Source: an uncultured Flavonifractor sp. (lineage in GTDB: Bacteria > Bacillota > Clostridia > Oscillospirales > Oscillospiraceae). From it: a DNA stretch of 7,774 nt. The position numbers and the translations under genes are program-made. The stretch spans positions 1 to 7,774 of the forward strand of contig CAJUDT010000071.1 in NCBI GenBank assembly GCA_910585415.1, in the 5' to 3' direction. This document shows, one piece after another, positions 5,571-7,774 of this stretch (positions are counted from its first letter, which is position 1; each line of letters begins with the position of its first letter). The notes under the pieces are model-generated. The model did no database searches and was not told the DNA's origin. It was given only the letters and a program-made list of their open reading frames with translations.

Positions 5571-6449
5571 ATGAAACGGAAATTGCTTGCACTGATACTG
5601 GCCCTCGGGCTGATGGGCTCCCTGGCCGCCTGCTCCGGCGGCGCTCCCGGCGGCGCTGCCGCCACACCCGCACCGGCGGGCACCCCTGCCGCCCAGACCG
5701 GCGCGCCGGAGGCCGGCGGGGACCAGCAGGCCGATGACAGCGACCTGGCCTACGTCAAGGACAAGGGCACCCTCATTGTGGGTATGACCGACTTTGCCCC
5801 CATGGACTACAAGGCCGAGGGCAGCGATGAATGGATTGGCTTCGATGCCGACATGGCCAAGGCCTTTGCCGAGAGCCTGGGGGTCCAGGTGGAGTTCCTG
5901 GAGCTGGGCAACTGGGACACCAAGGCCATCGAGCTGGAGACCCGCGCCATCGACGTGGTGTGGAACGGCATGACCCTCACCGAGGAGGTCCGCAGCCTCA
6001 TGAGCGTCTCGGAGCCCTACTGCCTCAACGGTCAGGTGGTGGTCCTCCCCAAGGACAAGGCGGCGGACTACACCACGGTTGAGAGCCTTTCGGATTTGAG
6101 CTTTGCTGTGGAGAACGGCTCCGCCGGGGCCGAGCAGCTGGACGAGCTGAACATCTCCTACACCGCCACCCAGAATCAGGCGGCGGCGCTGATGGAGGTG
6201 GCCTCCGGGGCCTCGGACGCCTGCGTGATTGACCTGCTCATGGCCGGGGCCATGATTGGCGAGGGCACCAGCTATCCCGACCTGACCTACACCGTGCAGC
6301 TCAACAGCGAGGAATACGGTGTGGGCTTCCGGCAGGGCTCCGATATGACCGACGCCTTTAACAACTTCTGGAAGGAGGCCTATGCCGCCGGAACTGTGAT
6401 GGAGACTGCCACCACCTACGGCGTACAGGAGTCCGTCCTGGAACCATAA
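5571..6449 (+). CDS. Amino acid ABC transporter substrate-binding lipoprotein (SBP family 3)
   Basis: Membrane-anchored extracellular binding protein of 292 aa that delivers a polar amino acid to the permease. It starts with a lipoprotein signal (MKRK, a hydrophobic stretch and the lipobox LAAC with Cys21), then a Gly/Ala/Pro-rich linker to about residue 55 that spaces the domain from the membrane. The mature domain opens with GTLIVGMTDFAPMDY and GFDADMAKA, typical of family 3. In WNGMTLTEEVR, Arg141 corresponds to the Arg that grips the ligand alpha-carboxylate. Asp221 in ACVIDLLMA corresponds to the residue holding the alpha-amino group. Both being present supports an amino acid ligand, but side-chain specificity (Gln, Glu, Cys, His and so on) cannot be read. 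The ribosome binding site GGAGGA (5557-5562) is 8 nt before the ATG. It is first in the operon. Confidence 0.93.
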   Translation: MKRKLLALILALGLMGSLAACSGGAPGGAAATPAPAGTPAAQTGAPEAGGDQQADDSDLAYVKDKGTLIVGMTDFAPMDYKAEGSDEWIGFDADMAKAFAESLGVQVEFLELGNWDTKAIELETRAIDVVWNGMTLTEEVRSLMSVSEPYCLNGQVVVLPKDKAADYTTVESLSDLSFAVENGSAGAEQLDELNISYTATQNQAAALMEVASGASDACVIDLLMAGAMIGEGTSYPDLTYTVQLNSEEYGVGFRQGSDMTDAFNNFWKEAYAAGTVMETATTYGVQESVLEP

Positions 6450-6455
6450 TACCCG

Positions 6456-6504
6456 CCGGGAACACTGGGCAGAGGACTAAAGGCGGTCCTCTGCCCTTCC
6501 CCGG
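6456..6504 (+). other. Intercistronic hairpin between binding protein and permease genes
   Basis: GGGCAGAGGAC (6467-6477) and GTCCTCTGCCC (6486-6496) form a perfect 11-bp stem with an 8-nt loop. CCGGG (6456-6460) and CCCGG (6500-6504) add a lower stem across an internal bulge. No U-run follows, so it should not terminate fully. In many binding-protein operons such a stem protects the upstream mRNA end from 3' exonucleases or partially terminates, giving more binding protein than permease; that role is inferred here. Confidence 0.7.
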
Positions 6505-6522
6505 TCTGAAAGAGGGAACGTC

Positions 6523-7161
6523 ATGCTCACTACGGTCACACTCACCCTGCTGGAGGGGCTGCTCACCACTCTGGAGCTCTTCGCGCTGACCCTGCTGCTG
6601 GCCCTGCCCCTGGGGCTGGTCATCAGCTTCGGCTCCATGAGTACCTTCGCCCCGCTGCGGTACCTGATGAAAACCATCGTTTGGGTCATTCGGGGCACGC
6701 CGCTGATGATTCAGATTTTGATTATTTTCTACGGTCCCGGCCTGCTCTTCGGCCTGCCCCTGCTGCCCCGGTTCACCGCTGCGCTGGTGTCCTTCGCCAT
6801 CAATTACGCCTGCTATTTCTCCGAAATCTACCGGGGCGGCATTCAGTCGGTGCCCCAGGGACAGTATGAGGCGGGACAGGTTCTGGGTATGACGCGGTCC
6901 CAGATTTTTTTCCGCATCACCCTTTTGCAGGTTATCAAGCGTATCGTCCCCCCCATGTCCAACGAGTTCATCACTCTGGTGAAGGACACCGCCCTGGTGC
7001 GGGTGATTTCGGTGTATGAAATTATCTGGATGGGAGAGACGTTCATCAAAAAGGGGATGATCTGGCCCCTGTTCTATACCGCCGTGTTCTATCTGGTGGT
7101 CAACGGCATTCTGACCCTGCTCTTCGGCTGGGTGGAACAGAAGCTGGACTACTTCAAGTAA
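6523..7161 (+). CDS. Polar amino acid ABC transporter permease (HisMQ/GlnP family)
   Basis: Integral membrane subunit of 212 aa, usual length for this family, with about five hydrophobic segments (for example residues 8-35, 62-80, 83-98 and 184-204). RGTPL (57-61) is the hallmark of the His/Glu/Gln/Arg permease group. The EAA loop that docks the ATPase is visible as YEAGQVLGMTRSQIFFRI (from residue 115, with the conserved Gly at 122). The end ...VEQKLDYFK is also typical. The ATG has AGAGGG (6511-6516) 6 nt upstream. It lies 73 nt after the binding-protein gene, across the intercistronic hairpin, and its stop codon overlaps the ribosome binding site of the ATPase gene. It probably works as a homodimer, since no second permease gene is seen before the ATPase. 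Confidence 0.94.
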   Translation: MLTTVTLTLLEGLLTTLELFALTLLLALPLGLVISFGSMSTFAPLRYLMKTIVWVIRGTPLMIQILIIFYGPGLLFGLPLLPRFTAALVSFAINYACYFSEIYRGGIQSVPQGQYEAGQVLGMTRSQIFFRITLLQVIKRIVPPMSNEFITLVKDTALVRVISVYEIIWMGETFIKKGMIWPLFYTAVFYLVVNGILTLLFGWVEQKLDYFK

Positions 7162-7173
7162 GGAGGGGCCCCC

Positions 7174-7774
7174 ATGCCTGTTTTGGAGGTACATAACATC
7201 GAAAAGCACTTCGGCGCCACCCGCGTGCTGGAGGATATCACCTTCTCCCTGGAGGAAGGACAGGCCCTGGCGATCATCGGCTCCTCGGGCTCCGGCAAAA
7301 CCACCCTTCTGCGGTGTCTGAACTTCCTGGAGCGGCCGGACCAGGGGCGCATCTGCGTCCAGGGGGAAACCCTCTTTGACGCCGCCGACCCCGCCACCCA
7401 GCGGGAAGATGAGGTCCGCCGGAAACGGCTCCATTTTGGGCTGGTGTTTCAGTCCTTCAACCTCTTTCCCCAGTACACCGCCTTGGAAAACGTCACCCTG
7501 GCCCGGCAGCTGCTGGCCAAGGAGGACCCCCAGTTCAAGGGAAATAAGAAGCGGATTCTGGAGGAAATCGACGCCCAGGGCCGGGCTCTGCTGGAGCAGA
7601 TGGGGCTGGCCGACCGGGCGGGGCACTACCCCCACCAGCTCTCCGGCGGGCAGCAGCAGCGGGTGGCCATTGCCCGCGCTCTGGCTCTGAGCCCGGATAT
7701 TCTGTGCTTTGACGAGCCCACCTCCGCCCTGGACCCGGAGCTCACCGGGGAGGTTTTGAAGGTCATCCGCACCC
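7174..7774 (+). CDS. Polar amino acid ABC transporter ATPase, 3' end cut off
   Basis: Cytoplasmic ATPase that powers the importer; the first 200 codons are present and the frame stays open to the window edge (the family is usually about 240-260 aa). Walker A is GSSGSGKTT (36-44, Lys42). The Q-loop is VFQSFNLF (Gln93). The signature is LSGGQQQRVAIARAL (from Leu156). Walker B with the catalytic Glu and D-loop is CFDEPTSALDPE (Asp180, Glu181). The distance from Q-loop to signature is about ten residues longer than in E. coli GlnQ, through an insertion around KEDPQFKGNKKR. AGGAGG (7161-7166) overlaps the permease stop codon, and the start is only 12 nt behind that stop, so the two are translationally coupled. 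Missing from the window are the H-loop and C-terminus. Confidence 0.95.
   Translation, partial: MPVLEVHNIEKHFGATRVLEDITFSLEEGQALAIIGSSGSGKTTLLRCLNFLERPDQGRICVQGETLFDAADPATQREDEVRRKRLHFGLVFQSFNLFPQYTALENVTLARQLLAKEDPQFKGNKKRILEEIDAQGRALLEQMGLADRAGHYPHQLSGGQQQRVAIARALALSPDILCFDEPTSALDPELTGEVLKVIRT

Noticed and set aside
6358..7635. 425-aa minus-strand frame across the transporter operon
   Set aside because: Antisense shadow of the binding-protein end, permease and ATPase genes; His/Gln/Gly-rich composition typical of reversed GC-rich codons.

Overview
The window looks like chromosomal DNA from a high-GC Firmicute of the Oscillospiraceae type (Flavonifractor, Lawsonibacter or Intestinimonas-like). 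This is inferred from GC-rich codons, strong AGGAGG-type ribosome binding sites, Firmicute-like sigma-A promoters next to Rho-independent terminators, and the family variants seen. No rRNA, tRNA, CRISPR array or transposase gene was found.

Layout. Positions 1-275 hold no convincing gene. They carry three back-to-back perfect hairpins (94-159) that look like a dispersed REP-type intergenic repeat. Next is a threonine aldolase-family PLP enzyme (276-1304, +). The gap behind it (1305-1499) is the most interesting non-coding stretch. It has an array of TTCAC-type hexamers spaced exactly 11 bp apart (Pho-box-like), a TATCAT -10, a CU-rich stretch that could pair with Shine-Dalgarno sequences, and a very strong terminator hairpin. 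Together these look like a self-contained small RNA gene of about 95 nt. The same hairpin lies directly behind the stop of a minus-strand RluA-family pseudouridine synthase (1500-2399).

A compact divergent promoter region (2400-2589) separates that gene from hemW (2590-3792, +). hemW is followed at short spacing by a gene with a divergent formylglycine-generating-enzyme (FGE/SUMF1) type C-terminal domain (3838-4794) and a 187-aa protein of unknown family (4858-5421). The three genes appear to form one operon from a sigma-A promoter at about 2516-2544 to a terminator at 5445-5487.

The rest (5497-7774) is a polar amino acid ABC importer operon in the order lipoprotein substrate-binding protein, permease, ATPase (ATPase cut by the window edge). 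It has a clear promoter (TTTACA, 17 bp, TAATAT), a cre/LacI-family-like operator over the predicted transcription start, and a strong hairpin between the binding-protein and permease genes that may set their relative expression.

Most genes are ordinary metabolism, RNA modification or transport. The parts that may be undescribed are the Pho-box-driven small RNA candidate and the HemW-linked FGE-like protein with a rearranged cysteine pair plus its orphan neighbour.
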